Translations under genes and position numbers: made by a program
The notes under the pieces: model-generated
Database searches by the model: none
What the model was told of the DNA's origin: nothing
Seen by the model: the letters and a program-made list of their open reading frames with translations, nothing else
In this document: positions 43,626 through 51,624 of the stretch, in pieces
How positions within the stretch are numbered: the stretch's first letter is position 1
Layout of the letters: each line of letters starts with the position of its first letter
NCBI GenBank assembly: GCA_937871915.1
Contig: CALMPG010000134.1
Location: 62,001 to 126,000, forward strand
DNA: 64,000 nucleotides
Source: an uncultured Phycisphaerales bacterium
GTDB taxonomy: Bacteria > Planctomycetota > Phycisphaerae > Phycisphaerales > UBA1924
Reading direction: 5' to 3'

Positions 43626-44357
43626 TCAGGCCTTGGGAGCCTCCGACGCGGGGTTGCCGGCGCTGGGCGAGCCGCCCTCGGGAGCGCCCCCGCCACCGCC
43701 GCCGCCCATGTTCCGGCGCGGGCCGCGCCCGCCGCCGCCCGGACCGCCGCGACCGCGACCCTTGCGCTCGTCGGCCACGGTGTTCACCGGACCGCGGGCC
43801 TTCTTGGGGCCGGCGGTGGCGGTGGCCATGGTGGACTTGGAGGCCTCGATGACCTCGACGATGCGGGTCTTGCCGAGTTCCTGGCCGCGCAGGGCCGCGA
43901 CGTTCTCGGGGATGCTCAGGCGGCCGAGACCGTCGAACACGGCCTTGACCGTGTTTCGGGCGTTGGTCGAGCCGTAGCACTTGGACAGACAGTCGGAGAC
44001 GCCGGCCATGTCCATGATGGCGCGGACCACGCCGCCGGCGACCACGCCCGTGCCGGGCGAGGCGGGGATCAGTCGCACCTTCGAGGCGGAGAACTTCCCC
44101 TCGACCTCGTGGTGGATGGTCGTGCCGATGCGGGTGATGTCCACCATGGAGCGCTTGGCGTACTTCTGGGCCTTCTCGATGGCCTGGGGCACCTCGTTGG
44201 CCTTGCCGTAGCCGTAGCCCACCTGGCCGCGCCGGTTGCCGACGACGACGAGCGCGCCGAAGGAGAACCGGCGTCCGCCCTTGACGGTGCTGGCCGTGCG
44301 GTACACGCCGATCGTGGTGGATTCGAGTTGCGATGATTCGTCGAGGATCTCGGGCAT
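43626..44357 (-). CDS. rpsE: 30S ribosomal protein uS5 with Gly-rich tail
   Basis: uS5 contributes to decoding fidelity and mRNA unwinding. The 243-residue product contains TVKGGRRFSFGALVVVGNRRG, GYGYGKANEVPQAIEKA, LIPASPGTGVVAGGVVRAIM and GSTNARNTVKAVFDGL. The last 65 or so residues are an Arg/Gly- then Gly/Ala/Pro-rich tail (RGGPGGGGRGPRRNMGGGGG), absent from E. coli uS5 (167 residues). Confidence 0.97.
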   Translation of the reverse strand: MPEILDESSQLESTTIGVYRTASTVKGGRRFSFGALVVVGNRRGQVGYGYGKANEVPQAIEKAQKYAKRSMVDITRIGTTIHHEVEGKFSASKVRLIPASPGTGVVAGGVVRAIMDMAGVSDCLSKCYGSTNARNTVKAVFDGLGRLSIPENVAALRGQELGKTRIVEVIEASKSTMATATAGPKKARGPVNTVADERKGRGRGGPGGGGRGPRRNMGGGGGGGAPEGGSPSAGNPASEAPKA

Positions 44358-44373
44358 GGTCTGATTTCCTGCG

Positions 44374-44411
44374 ATAGGTCCTATGGGTCGTATTGGTCGT
44401 ATAAGACCTAT
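44374..44411. repeat. Palindromic repeat, family A copy 2
   Basis: Arms ataggtc (44374-44380) and gacctat (44405-44411) flank near-tandem 9-mers (gggtcgtat, tggtcgtat) in the rplR-rpsE gap. The words are shared with 40303-40322 and 45904-45936. Confidence 0.78.
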
Positions 44412-44420
44412 TCAAACTGC

Positions 44421-44786
44421 TTAGAACTTGAGGCCTTCCTTGCGGGCCGCGTCGCCCAGGGCCTTCACGCGCCCGTGGTACTTGAACCCGCCGCGGTCGA
44501 AGCAGACGGCGGTCACCCCGGCCTTCTTGGCCCGGTCGGCGATGAGCTTGCCCACGGCCTCGGCGGCCTTGGAGTTGCCCGTCTTCCCGTCGAGCCCGGC
44601 GGCCGCCTCCACCGTGCTGGCGCTCACGAGCGTCTTGCCCGCCAGGTCGTCGATGACCTGCACGTGCATGTGCTTGAGCGACTTGTACACGGCCAGGCGG
44701 GGGCGGCTGGGCGTTCCGGTCATTCTGCTCCGCACGCGCTTGTGGCGCTTGACGCGGCGAAGGGCCTTGCTCTTGTTCTTGTTCAT
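44421..44786 (-). CDS. rplR: 50S ribosomal protein uL18
   Basis: uL18 binds 5S rRNA. The 121-residue product has [54 protein letters not shown] and [20 protein letters not shown], as expected. The ATG at 44786 gives the usual size. Confidence 0.97.
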   Translation of the reverse strand: MNKNKSKALRRVKRHKRVRSRMTGTPSRPRLAVYKSLKHMHVQVIDDLAGKTLVSASTVEAAAGLDGKTGNSKAAEAVGKLIADRAKKAGVTAVCFDRGGFKYHGRVKALGDAARKEGLKF

Positions 44787-44822
44787 GGCTGATTCTCGAT
44801 TCGTCGAACTCGTGTGTGCAAA

Positions 44823-44853
44823 TGCCTTGGTTGCACCGGCGAAGGCCGGCGGA
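44823..44853. repeat. 31-bp interspersed repeat, family D copy 1
   Basis: Starts 1 nt beyond the rplF stop codon in the rplF-rplR gap and contains a ccggc/gccgg hairpin. It matches the copy at 51625-51655 at 28 of 31 positions; both begin tgccttgg and include tgcaccggcg. Confidence 0.85.
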
Positions 44854-44854
44854 C

Positions 44855-45406
44855 TCAGGCCCCGAACTGCTTGCCCTGCTTGCGCTTGATGGTCTCGGTG
44901 GTGTACTTGATCCCCTTGCCGTTGTAGGGCTCGGGCTTGCGGACGGCCCGCGTCTTGGCCGCGAACTGCCCCACCATCTGCTTGTCCGCCCCGGAGATCG
45001 TGATGATCTGCTTGTCCACCTTGACGTTGAGCCCCTTGGGGATGTCCACCATGATGGGGTTGGCAAAGCCGACCACGAGCTTGAGCTTCGGGCCCGCCAC
45101 CGCCGCCGTCCAGCCCACGCCCACCACTTCCAGGGCCTTCTCGTACCCGGTCTGCACGCCCGTGATCGCGTTCTGGATCAGGGCGCGGCTGGTGCCCCAC
45201 AGGGCCCGGGCCAGCGAGTCGTCGCTCTGCGCATCGTCGATCGTGCACTTGATCGACTTCTCGCTCTCGTTCCAGGCGACCTTCACCTCGGGGTGGACGT
45301 TCACCACGAGCGTGCCCTTGGGCCCGGTCGCGGAGACTTCCTGGCCCTTGAGGCTGATCTTGACCCCGGCGGGGACGGTGATGATTTTTCGGCCGATACG
45401 GGACAT
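44855..45406 (-). CDS. rplF: 50S ribosomal protein uL6
   Basis: uL6 lies near the sarcin-ricin loop. The 183-residue product begins [17 protein letters not shown] and has [36 protein letters not shown] and [20 protein letters not shown]. It is the expected size and ends in GKQFGA. Confidence 0.97.
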   Translation of the reverse strand: MSRIGRKIITVPAGVKISLKGQEVSATGPKGTLVVNVHPEVKVAWNESEKSIKCTIDDAQSDDSLARALWGTSRALIQNAITGVQTGYEKALEVVGVGWTAAVAGPKLKLVVGFANPIMVDIPKGLNVKVDKQIITISGADKQMVGQFAAKTRAVRKPEPYNGKGIKYTTETIKRKQGKQFGA

Positions 45407-45444
45407 GGTCTTGTGCTCCTCACCGAGCGGGGCTCGGCGGCTTC

Positions 45445-45475
45445 AGAACCCCGGGATTGCCATCCCCGGGGTTCT
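45445..45475 (-). other. Strong hairpin between rpsH and rplF
   Basis: Arms agaaccccggg (45445-45455) and cccggggttct (45465-45475) form a perfect 11-bp stem with a 9-nt loop, 3 nt after the rpsH stop. No T-tract follows on the minus strand, so it may stabilise or mark processing of the mRNA rather than terminate it. Confidence 0.65.
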
Positions 45476-45478
45476 TAG

Positions 45479-45877
45479 TTAGTTCACCTGCGCGAGGAGC
45501 TCGCCGCCGAGCCGCTCGACGCGGCACTTGCGGTCGCTCATCACGCCCTTGGACGTGGACACGATGCAGATTCCCAGGCCCTGGAGCGGGCGGGGGATCT
45601 CCTCGACGCCCTTGTAGACGCGCCGGCCCGGCTTGCTCTCGCGCTTCACCGCGTGCAGGATCGTCTCGCCGCGCGGGCCGTACTTGAGCTTGATCTTGAT
45701 CTTCCCCTGGCGGCCGTCCTCGGCGAGCTCGTAGGAAGTGATGTACCCCTCGTCCTTCAGGACGGAGGCGATGCCGACGCACACCTTGCTCTTGAGGCAG
45801 GTGACTTCCTTGGCGCGGTTGCTCGCCGCGTTGCGGATTCTGGTCAGCATGTCCGAGATCGGATCGTTGATCGCCAT
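45479..45877 (-). CDS. rpsH: 30S ribosomal protein uS8
   Basis: uS8 is a primary 16S rRNA binder and, in E. coli, the repressor of the spc operon. The 132-residue product has DPISDMLTRIRNA, VLKDEGYITSYEL and the C-terminal GLGICIVSTSKGVMSDRKCR (a variant of the G-x-x-STSxGxMT block). Size and ends fit the family. Confidence 0.97.
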   Translation of the reverse strand: MAINDPISDMLTRIRNAASNRAKEVTCLKSKVCVGIASVLKDEGYITSYELAEDGRQGKIKIKLKYGPRGETILHAVKRESKPGRRVYKGVEEIPRPLQGLGICIVSTSKGVMSDRKCRVERLGGELLAQVN

Positions 45878-45903
45878 GTTCTGTTCTCGTCTCGTTCGTT
45901 GCG

Positions 45904-45936
45904 CCCATAGGTCCTATGGGTCGTATGGGTCCTATC
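45904..45936. repeat. Palindromic repeat, family A copy 3
   Basis: Tandem 9-mers (ataggtcct, atgggtcgt, atgggtcct) in the rpsH-rpsN gap. They share words and period with 44374-44411 and include the ataggtcc arm of 40303-40322. Confidence 0.8.
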
Positions 45937-45957
45937 CGTGAGCCTGAGTCCGCACGA

Positions 45958-46143
45958 TCACCAGGAAGACTTCCGCATCCCGGGGATCTTCCCCTCCAGG
46001 GCCAGCTTCCGCAGCATGATGCGGCTGATGCGGAACTTGCGGTACACCCCGCGGGCTCGCCCCGTCAGCTCGCACCGGCGCACGATGCGCGAGGAGAACT
46101 TGGGGGTGCGTGCGGTCTTGGCCATCTGTGCCTTGGTCGTCAT
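45958..46143 (-). CDS. rpsN: 30S ribosomal protein uS14, short form without the zinc cysteines
   Basis: The 61-residue product aligns with the short, normally zinc-binding uS14: [34 protein letters not shown] and the C-terminal [11 protein letters not shown]. In the zinc form two CxxC pairs are present; here the first reads CELT and the second SRIM, leaving one Cys. It is therefore a short, zinc-free variant rather than the long zinc-free form of about 100 residues. It lies between rplE and rpsH as usual. Confidence 0.95.
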   Translation of the reverse strand: MTTKAQMAKTARTPKFSSRIVRRCELTGRARGVYRKFRISRIMLRKLALEGKIPGMRKSSW

Positions 46144-46204
46144 GGTGCGGGCCTCTGGAGTCGATCGTGCGGGTCTTCTGCGTCGTGCGGGGTGGGGATG
46201 CTGG

Positions 46205-46882
46205 TCAGTTGTTCTTCTCGTCCTTGCGGAACGGGAAGCCGAGTTCGGTGAGCAGGTGCCGGCTCATGTCCGGGGTCGAGCCCGAGAACTGCAGGTTGAT
46301 GTTCATGCCGTGGGTGAAGTTCACCTCGGCCATGTTGATCTCCGGGAACACGCCCTGCTCGGTCAGGCCCATGGAGTAGTTGCCCTGCTTGTCGAAGGCC
46401 TTGGGCGAGAGCCCGCGGAAGTCCTTGATGCGGGGCGTGGCCAGGTGGATCAGGCGATCGAGGAAGTACCACATGCGGTCGCGCCGCAGGGTCACCATCG
46501 CCGAGGTCTCGTAGCCGGCGCGGACCTTGAAGTTCGACACGCTCTTCTTGGCCTTGATCACCACCGGCTTCTGGCCGCTGATCTTCACCAGCGTGTCGAG
46601 CACCGTCTGGCGGACCAGCGGCGGGAGCTTCGTGCCCTCCAGGTGCCGGCCCATGTTCACGTTGATCGTGATGGTCTTCAGGCGGGGGCGCTGCATCGGG
46701 TTCTTGAGCCCGAACTTCTCGCCCACCGAGGCGTCCACCTTCTCGCGGAAGAGCGCCTTGAGGCGCGCCTCGGGGAGCGGACCGACCGGGGCGTCGTCGT
46801 GCTTGCCCTTCTTGCCGCCGCCCCCGCCGGCGCCCTTGGCGCGTTCCGGCTTGGTTCCCTGCTGTGCGTGTTCCTTGGCCAT
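46205..46882 (-). CDS. rplE: 50S ribosomal protein uL5 with N-terminal extension
   Basis: uL5 binds 5S rRNA and contacts P-site tRNA. The 225-residue product has [62 protein letters not shown] and the C-terminal [10 protein letters not shown] Gly/Lys-rich N-terminal extension of about 35 residues ([16 protein letters not shown]) is added to the usual 180-residue protein. Confidence 0.96.
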   Translation of the reverse strand: MAKEHAQQGTKPERAKGAGGGGGKKGKHDDAPVGPLPEARLKALFREKVDASVGEKFGLKNPMQRPRLKTITINVNMGRHLEGTKLPPLVRQTVLDTLVKISGQKPVVIKAKKSVSNFKVRAGYETSAMVTLRRDRMWYFLDRLIHLATPRIKDFRGLSPKAFDKQGNYSMGLTEQGVFPEINMAEVNFTHGMNINLQFSGSTPDMSRHLLTELGFPFRKDEKNN

Positions 46883-46945
46883 GGTTCAGACTCGTGTTCT
46901 TGGTGCGTGTGTTCGTTCGGGGGGAGTGCGGGCGGGACTGTGGGT

Positions 46946-47308
46946 TCAGGACTTCTTCTTGGCGTCGGCCGAGCGGATCGGCTGGCCGATCGTCTCGCCG
47001 GTGGTCGCGGCCACGCGCAGCTTGCTCCCGTCGGAGTTGAGCTTCACGCGGACGCGCGTCGCCTTGCCGTTCTTGTCCACGGGGCTCACGTTGGAGATGT
47101 GGATCGGGGCCTCGCGCGTGATGATGCCCCCCTGCGGCGCCTTCTGCGTCGGCTTGAGGTGCTTGGTGCGCATGTTGAGACCCTTGATCACCACGCGCTC
47201 GCGCCCGGGTTCATCCCCCGAGATCACGCGGACGATCGTGCCGGTCTTGCCCTTGTGCGAGCCGCTGGTCACCATCACCAGGTCGCCTTTGCGTACGTGC
47301 CGTGCCAT
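46946..47308 (-). CDS. rplX: 50S ribosomal protein uL24
   Basis: uL24 is an assembly initiator at the tunnel exit. The 120-residue KOW-domain protein has KGDLVMVTSGSHKGKTGTIVRV, VVIKGLNMRTKHLKPTQKAPQGGI and IHISNVSPVDKNGKATRV, with a slightly longer tail than E. coli (104 residues). It starts 1 nt after the rplN stop. Confidence 0.97.
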   Translation of the reverse strand: MARHVRKGDLVMVTSGSHKGKTGTIVRVISGDEPGRERVVIKGLNMRTKHLKPTQKAPQGGIITREAPIHISNVSPVDKNGKATRVRVKLNSDGSKLRVAATTGETIGQPIRSADAKKKS

Positions 47309-47309
47309 A

Positions 47310-47696
47310 TCACACCACCTCCGGAGCGAGGGAGACGATCTTCATGTAGTTCTTGTCGCGCAGCTCGCGGGCGACGGGCCCGAAGATGCGTGTTCCCTTG
47401 GGATTGCCGTCGTCCTGGATCAGGACGACCGCGTTCGCGTCGAACTTGACGTACGACCCGTCGGCGCGGCGCGTCGACTTGGTCGTCCGCACCACCACCG
47501 CCTTGGACTTGTCCCCCGCCTTCACGTCCGAGCCCGGGAGCGCCTTCTTGATGGACACGAGCACGCGGTCGCCCACGCCCGCCATCTTGCGCTGGAACTT
47601 GCCCGTGCGCGTCGAGGCGCCGTACACGCGGATCACGTACGCGATCTTCGCGCCCGAGTTGTCCGCCACTTCACATCTGGTTTCTTGCTGCAGCAT
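47310..47696 (-). CDS. rplN: 50S ribosomal protein uL14
   Basis: uL14 contacts 16S rRNA in an intersubunit bridge. The 128-residue product begins [19 protein letters not shown] and has [49 protein letters not shown]-type blocks and ends IVSLAPEVV. Size is normal. Confidence 0.98.
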   Translation of the reverse strand: MLQQETRCEVADNSGAKIAYVIRVYGASTRTGKFQRKMAGVGDRVLVSIKKALPGSDVKAGDKSKAVVVRTTKSTRRADGSYVKFDANAVVLIQDDGNPKGTRIFGPVARELRDKNYMKIVSLAPEVV

Positions 47697-47732
47697 GGTC
47701 TTGTCTTTCTAGGTCTGCTCTCGGCACCACTC

Positions 47733-48062
47733 TCAGGCCTTCGCGTTCGGGTCCGTCCGGACCAGGTCCACCAGGTCCCCCTTCTGAACCACCCGCACCA
47801 GCGTCCAGTGCTTGGTCCGCGACATCGGGCGGCACGGCTTGACCTCCACGGTGTCCCCGGTCTTCGAGTCGTTGGCCTCGTCGTGGACCTGCAGCACCGT
47901 CTTGCGCGAGACGAACTTGCCGTACTTGGGGTGCATCGCCTTGTAGCGCACCACCACCGTGCGCGACTTGGAACGCTTGTCGGACTCCACCGTCCCGACC
48001 ATGGTGACGATCTTCCTGGGCTCGGTGGTGGACGCGGGGGCTTTGTTCGTGGCTGTCGGCAT
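47733..48062 (-). CDS. rpsQ: 30S ribosomal protein uS17
   Basis: uS17 is a primary 16S rRNA binder. The 109-residue OB-fold product has RKIVTMVGTVESDKRSKSRT, VRYKAMHPKYGKFVSRKTVL, HDEANDSKTGDTVEVKPCRPMSRTKHW-type core and a short Ala/Thr N-terminal lead. The ATG at 48062 is preferred over a TTG at 48107. Confidence 0.96.
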   Translation of the reverse strand: MPTATNKAPASTTEPRKIVTMVGTVESDKRSKSRTVVVRYKAMHPKYGKFVSRKTVLQVHDEANDSKTGDTVEVKPCRPMSRTKHWTLVRVVQKGDLVDLVRTDPNAKA

Positions 48063-48128
48063 GGGGAGGTTCGTGTCTGGTGGGTCGGGGGTCTGGTGCT
48101 CGTTCAACTCGCGGGGACTCTGGGGGTC

Positions 48129-48524
48129 TTACTTGCTCGCCTTGGCCGTCCTGGCCGACTTGGCGGATCGGGCCGACGCGCCCGCCTTCCGCGGGGTCTT
48201 CGCGGCCGTGGCCTTGGGGGGCGCCTTGGGCGCGGGCTTGGCCGGGGCCTTGGCCCGCTTGCCCGCCGCGGCGGGGGAGCGGGGGGCTCGCGGGGCGCTG
48301 GGCTCGCCGGTGCCGGCGCGGCCGCGGGCGTTCTGCTCGGTCAGGATCCTCGCGATGTTCCGCTTGGTGATCCCGAACTGCGAGACGTCCTCGACCTTCT
48401 CGGTGACCGACTGCGAGCGGAGCGTGTACATCCGCTCCCGCAGCGCGTTGAGCTCGATGCCGAGCTCCTCGCCCGTCATCTTCTTCACCTTCTCGGCGAA
48501 CGTCTTTTCCTGGTGCTTGGCCAT
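48129..48524 (-). CDS. rpmC: 50S ribosomal protein uL29 with histone-like tail
   Basis: uL29 forms the tunnel-exit docking site for trigger factor and SRP. The core (MAKHQEKTFAEKVKKMTGEE ... LRERMYTLRSQSVTEKVEDV ... RNIARILTEQ) covers about 70 residues. A further 60 residues of Ala/Lys/Pro/Arg (AGKRAKAPAKPAPKAPPKAT) follow, giving 131 residues against 63 in E. coli. The tail resembles histone H1-like low-complexity sequence and would project at the tunnel exit. Confidence 0.94.
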   Translation of the reverse strand: MAKHQEKTFAEKVKKMTGEELGIELNALRERMYTLRSQSVTEKVEDVSQFGITKRNIARILTEQNARGRAGTGEPSAPRAPRSPAAAGKRAKAPAKPAPKAPPKATAAKTPRKAGASARSAKSARTAKASK

Positions 48525-48565
48525 TGTGAAACTCGTGTCTCGTGTAGTCGGGGTTCGGAACTCGA

Positions 48566-48985
48566 TCAGACGCTCAACCGGCGGCCCACGAAGCGGCACT
48601 TCACCGGCATCTTCATCGCCACGCGGACCAGCGCCTTCTTGGCCGAGGCCTCCGGCACGCCGGCGATCTCGAAGAGGATGGTGCCGGGCTTCACGCGGGC
48701 CGCCCAGTACTCCACCTCCGCCTTGCCGGTGCCCATTCGCGTCTCCAGCGGCTTCTTGCTGATGGGCTTGTCCGGGAAGACGCGGATGAACAGCTTGCCC
48801 TCGCGCTTGAGGAAGTGCATCGCGGCGACGCGCCCGGCCTCGATCACGCGAGCGGGGAGCCACTGCCCCTCCATCGCCTGCAGGCCGTAGTCGCCGAAGG
48901 CGACGTAGTTGCCCTTGGTCGCCTTGCGCGGGCGCACCCGGCGCTGCTCCTTGCGAAACTTCACTCTTTTGGGCATCAGGGCCAT
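48566..48985 (-). CDS. rplP: 50S ribosomal protein uL16
   Basis: uL16 organises the A-site tRNA region of the large subunit. The 139-residue product has MPKRVKFRKEQRRVRPRKAT, VAFGDYGLQAMEGQWLPARV, IEAGRVAAMHFLKREGKLFIRVFPDKPISKKPLETRMG-type blocks and FEIAGVPEASAKKAL. Size is normal. Confidence 0.98.
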   Translation of the reverse strand: MALMPKRVKFRKEQRRVRPRKATKGNYVAFGDYGLQAMEGQWLPARVIEAGRVAAMHFLKREGKLFIRVFPDKPISKKPLETRMGTGKAEVEYWAARVKPGTILFEIAGVPEASAKKALVRVAMKMPVKCRFVGRRLSV

Positions 48986-49039
48986 CGAACGATCTCCGTC
49001 AAATCAGGGTCAACTCTGCATTCTGCACTTTGGACCAAC

Positions 49040-49744
49040 TCAGCGACGACCACGGGCACGCGCCCGTCCGCCAGCCGCCTTGGACTCGGCCTCGTCGGCC
49101 TCGCCCTGCTTGTACATCCCCTTGTAGACCCACACCTGCACGCCGATCATGCCGTAGGACATCAGCGCCTCCGCCGTGCCGTAGTCGATGTGCGCCTGCA
49201 GCGTGGAGAGCGGCAGCGAGCCCAGACGCATGTCCAGCGTCCGGCTCATCTCCGCCCCGCCCAGACGGCCGGCCATCTGGATCTTCACGCCCTGGGCCCC
49301 CGCGGCCATCACCGCGTCGGCCTTCATCTTCATGGCGCGACGGAAGGCCACGCGCTTCTTGAGCTGGTCGGCCACGCCCTCGGCGATCAGCTTCGCCTCG
49401 ATGTCCGGGTTCTTGATCTCGAGGATCGAGATCGAGACCTTGCGGCCCGTCTGCAGCTGCAGCTCCTCGGTCAGGCGGTCCACCTCGGCCCCTTTGGGCC
49501 CGATCACCAGGCCCGGGCGGGCCGTCTTGATGATCACCTTGAGCTCCTCGCGGGTGCGCTCGATGTGGATGTCGCTCACCGCGGCGTGCGGTGGCTGGCG
49601 GTTGAGCCGCTTGTCCAGGAAGCGGCGGATCTTCTCGTCCTCGATGAGCAACTCGCCGTACACCGCCTTGGGGGCGTACCAGCGCGAGCGGTGGGCCTCG
49701 GTGATGCCGACGCGGAAGCCGAATGGTTGGGTCTTCTGTCCCAT
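49040..49744 (-). CDS. rpsC: 30S ribosomal protein uS3
   Basis: uS3 lines the mRNA entry tunnel. The 234-residue product begins MGQKTQPFGFRVGITEAHRS and has the KH domain (KTARPGLVIGPKGAEVDRLT), GVADQLKKRVAFRRAMKMKA and VWVYKGMYKQGEADEA. It starts 2 nt after the rplV stop, as in most S10 operons. Confidence 0.98.
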   Translation of the reverse strand: MGQKTQPFGFRVGITEAHRSRWYAPKAVYGELLIEDEKIRRFLDKRLNRQPPHAAVSDIHIERTREELKVIIKTARPGLVIGPKGAEVDRLTEELQLQTGRKVSISILEIKNPDIEAKLIAEGVADQLKKRVAFRRAMKMKADAVMAAGAQGVKIQMAGRLGGAEMSRTLDMRLGSLPLSTLQAHIDYGTAEALMSYGMIGVQVWVYKGMYKQGEADEAESKAAGGRARARGRR

Positions 49745-49746
49745 GA

Positions 49747-50313
49747 TTACTTCCGCTCCTCCAGACCAATGGTGATGTGTGCCATGCGCTTGAGAATGGG
49801 GTGGGCCCGGCCGCGGTCCTTGGGCTGGAACCGCTTCATCCGCGGCGCATCCCCGACCGTCGACTGCGAGACCACCAGCGACTCCACGTCCGCCTCGGCC
49901 AGCTGGGCCTCGGCGAAGGCCGCGTTCAGGGCCTTCTTGATGTCCACCGCCGCCCGCTTGGTGGTGAACGTCAGCAGGTTCAGGGCGGTGTCGTACTTCT
50001 TGCCGCGGATCAGGTCCACGAGCAGCTTGGCCTTGCGGGGCGAGCCCCGGTGGTACTTATAGATGGAGGTGAACGACGCGATGTCCGCGACGGTGCATCC
50101 GAGCGCACCGGCCAGGCCCACGATGTCCTCGCGCTTGCAGCGCGGGTGGTCGCGTCCTCGCATCCAGTTCTGCACCGCGCTGGCGGCGCGGTCCCCGGCC
50201 AGGCCGGTCCGCTCGATCGCCTGCGCGAGCTGCTCCACGCCCAGCCCCTTGGCCGCGGCGACTTTCACCAGATTGGGTCCGTTGATCTTCACGGTGTCAT
50301 CCTCGATCTGCAT
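49747..50313 (-). CDS. rplV: 50S ribosomal protein uL22 fused to an N-terminal XRE-like helix-turn-helix domain
   Basis: Residues of about 82-188 are uL22: YHRGSPRKAKLLVDLIRGKK, FTTKRAAVDIKKALNAAFAE, GDAPRMKRFQPKDRGRAHPI and HITIGLEERK. The first 78 residues, absent from standard uL22 (110 residues), read as an XRE/Cro-type helix-turn-helix: LVKVAAAKGLGVEQLAQAIE, ASAVQNWMRGRDHPRC, EDIVGLAGALGCTVADIA. The NW-x-RGR-x-x-P turn followed by D-I-x-x-LA-x-ALG is characteristic. Frame is uninterrupted and base composition uniform with the rest. ATG at 50313 is preferred; a GTG at 50322 is in frame. A hairpin sits 2 nt upstream of the ATG. The domain may bind rRNA or mRNA, or mediate autoregulation; this is inference. 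Confidence 0.93.
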   Translation of the reverse strand: MQIEDDTVKINGPNLVKVAAAKGLGVEQLAQAIERTGLAGDRAASAVQNWMRGRDHPRCKREDIVGLAGALGCTVADIASFTSIYKYHRGSPRKAKLLVDLIRGKKYDTALNLLTFTTKRAAVDIKKALNAAFAEAQLAEADVESLVVSQSTVGDAPRMKRFQPKDRGRAHPILKRMAHITIGLEERK

Positions 50314-50315
50314 CG

Positions 50316-50340
50316 GTGGCACGGGCGCTGAGCCCGTGAG
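50316..50340. repeat. Palindromic repeat, family E copy 1
   Basis: ggtggcacgggc followed by gcccgtgag forms a 7-bp stem (cacgggc 50320-50326 / gcccgtg 50332-50338) directly before the rplV start. The ggtggcacggg word recurs at 56135-56178. Confidence 0.7.
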
Positions 50341-50370
50341 CCGTTGGCTGTGTCAATCCGACTGGTCCGA

Positions 50371-50679
50371 TCACTTGTTCCCCGCCGGCGCTCCGGTGGC
50401 CCCGCCCTCGATGCCTTCCTTCTTGTTCGTGTGCCCGCGGAACGTGCGGGTGTTCGAGAACTCGCCCAGCTTGTGCCCCACCATGTCCTCGGTGATGAAC
50501 ACGTCGTTGAACTTGTTCCCGTTGTGCACCTTGAAGGTGTGCCCGATGAACTCGGGAACGATCGTGCACGCGCGCTTCCACGTCTTGAGCGGCTCGCGCT
50601 TGCCCATCTGGTTGAGCCTCTCGGCCCGACGAAACAGTCGCTCGTCCACGTACGGTCCCTTCTTGCTGCTGCGGCTCAT
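50371..50679 (-). CDS. rpsS: 30S ribosomal protein uS19
   Basis: uS19 is a head protein that pairs with uS13. The 102-residue product begins [20 protein letters not shown] and has [42 protein letters not shown] and RGHTNKK. A short Gly/Ala tail is added. Confidence 0.98.
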   Translation of the reverse strand: MSRSSKKGPYVDERLFRRAERLNQMGKREPLKTWKRACTIVPEFIGHTFKVHNGNKFNDVFITEDMVGHKLGEFSNTRTFRGHTNKKEGIEGGATGAPAGNK

Positions 50680-50733
50680 GCGTATTCCTCTTCCGAACTC
50701 GATGCCTGGGTGTCTCGTTGCCTTCTGGTTCGC

Positions 50734-51591
50734 TTAGTGCTTCTGGCCGTACCGCTTGCTCACCCGGCGACGGATGATCAGCTTGCTGGAGTGCTTCTTC
50801 GGGTCGCGGGTGTTGCCGCCCTTGGCCTCCACGCCCGACGGGCCCACCGGCGGCCGGTTGCCCTTCGACCGACCCGAGCCGCCGCCCAGCGGGTGGGCGT
50901 TGTGGCTCTTGGCCACGCCGCGGGTGATCGGCCGAACGCCCAGGTGGCGGTTCAGACCGGCCTTGCCCAGCCGGCGGTTCTGGTGATCGATGTTGCCCGT
51001 CTGCCCGAGCGTCGCGCGGCAGTCGATATGAATCTTGCGGACCTCGCCCGAGGGCAACTGCAGTGTCGCGTAGTCACCCTCCTTGTTGAGCAGGCGGGCG
51101 TAGGTCCCGGCGCTGCGGCACATCTGGGCCCCGCGCCCGGGCTGCATCTCCACCGAGTGCACGTCCAGGCCCGTGGGGATGTCCCGCAGACGCATGTTGT
51201 TGCCGACCTTCGGGTCCACCGGGCCCGTGCCGCTCGAGTCGAGCTTCTCGCCCGTCTTGAGGCCCACGGGCGCGATGATGTAGCGCTTCACGCCGTCGGC
51301 GTACTGGAGCAGCGCGATGTGCGACGAGCGGTTGGGGTCGTACTCGACGCCGACGACCGTCGCGACCTGGCCGTCGCGGTCGTTGCGGCGGAAGTCGATC
51401 ATGCGGTACTGCCGCTTGGCGCCGCCGCCGCGCCCGCGCACGGTGATCTTGCCGTGGTGGTTGCGCCCGGAGGTCTTGGGCAGCGGGCCGGTGAGCGACT
51501 TCTCCGAGGTGAACTTGGTCACCTCGGCGTGCAGGTTGACCGACGCGTTGCGTCGGCCGGCGCTGGTGGGTTTGTAAATGCGGATGGGCAT
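50734..51591 (-). CDS. rplB: 50S ribosomal protein uL2
   Basis: uL2 is essential for subunit association and peptidyl transfer. The 285-residue product begins MPIRIYKPTSAGRRNASVN and has GRNHHGKITVRGRGGGAKRQ, YRMIDFRRNDRDG, IEYDPNRSSHIALL-type block, GNNMRLRDIPTG and the C-terminal PHPLGGGSGR variant AHPLGGGSGRSKGNRPP with the functionally important His. Confidence 0.98.
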   Translation of the reverse strand: MPIRIYKPTSAGRRNASVNLHAEVTKFTSEKSLTGPLPKTSGRNHHGKITVRGRGGGAKRQYRMIDFRRNDRDGQVATVVGVEYDPNRSSHIALLQYADGVKRYIIAPVGLKTGEKLDSSGTGPVDPKVGNNMRLRDIPTGLDVHSVEMQPGRGAQMCRSAGTYARLLNKEGDYATLQLPSGEVRKIHIDCRATLGQTGNIDHQNRRLGKAGLNRHLGVRPITRGVAKSHNAHPLGGGSGRSKGNRPPVGPSGVEAKGGNTRDPKKHSSKLIIRRRVSKRYGQKH

Positions 51592-51624
51592 GGCTTGGTC
51601 TCGTTCGTTCGTCTGCTGGAGAGT

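Noticed and set aside
41031-44336. 1101-residue plus-strand frame across infA to rpsE
   Set aside because: Antisense to highly conserved ribosomal genes and secY; it has His/Arg/Asp-rich shadow composition.
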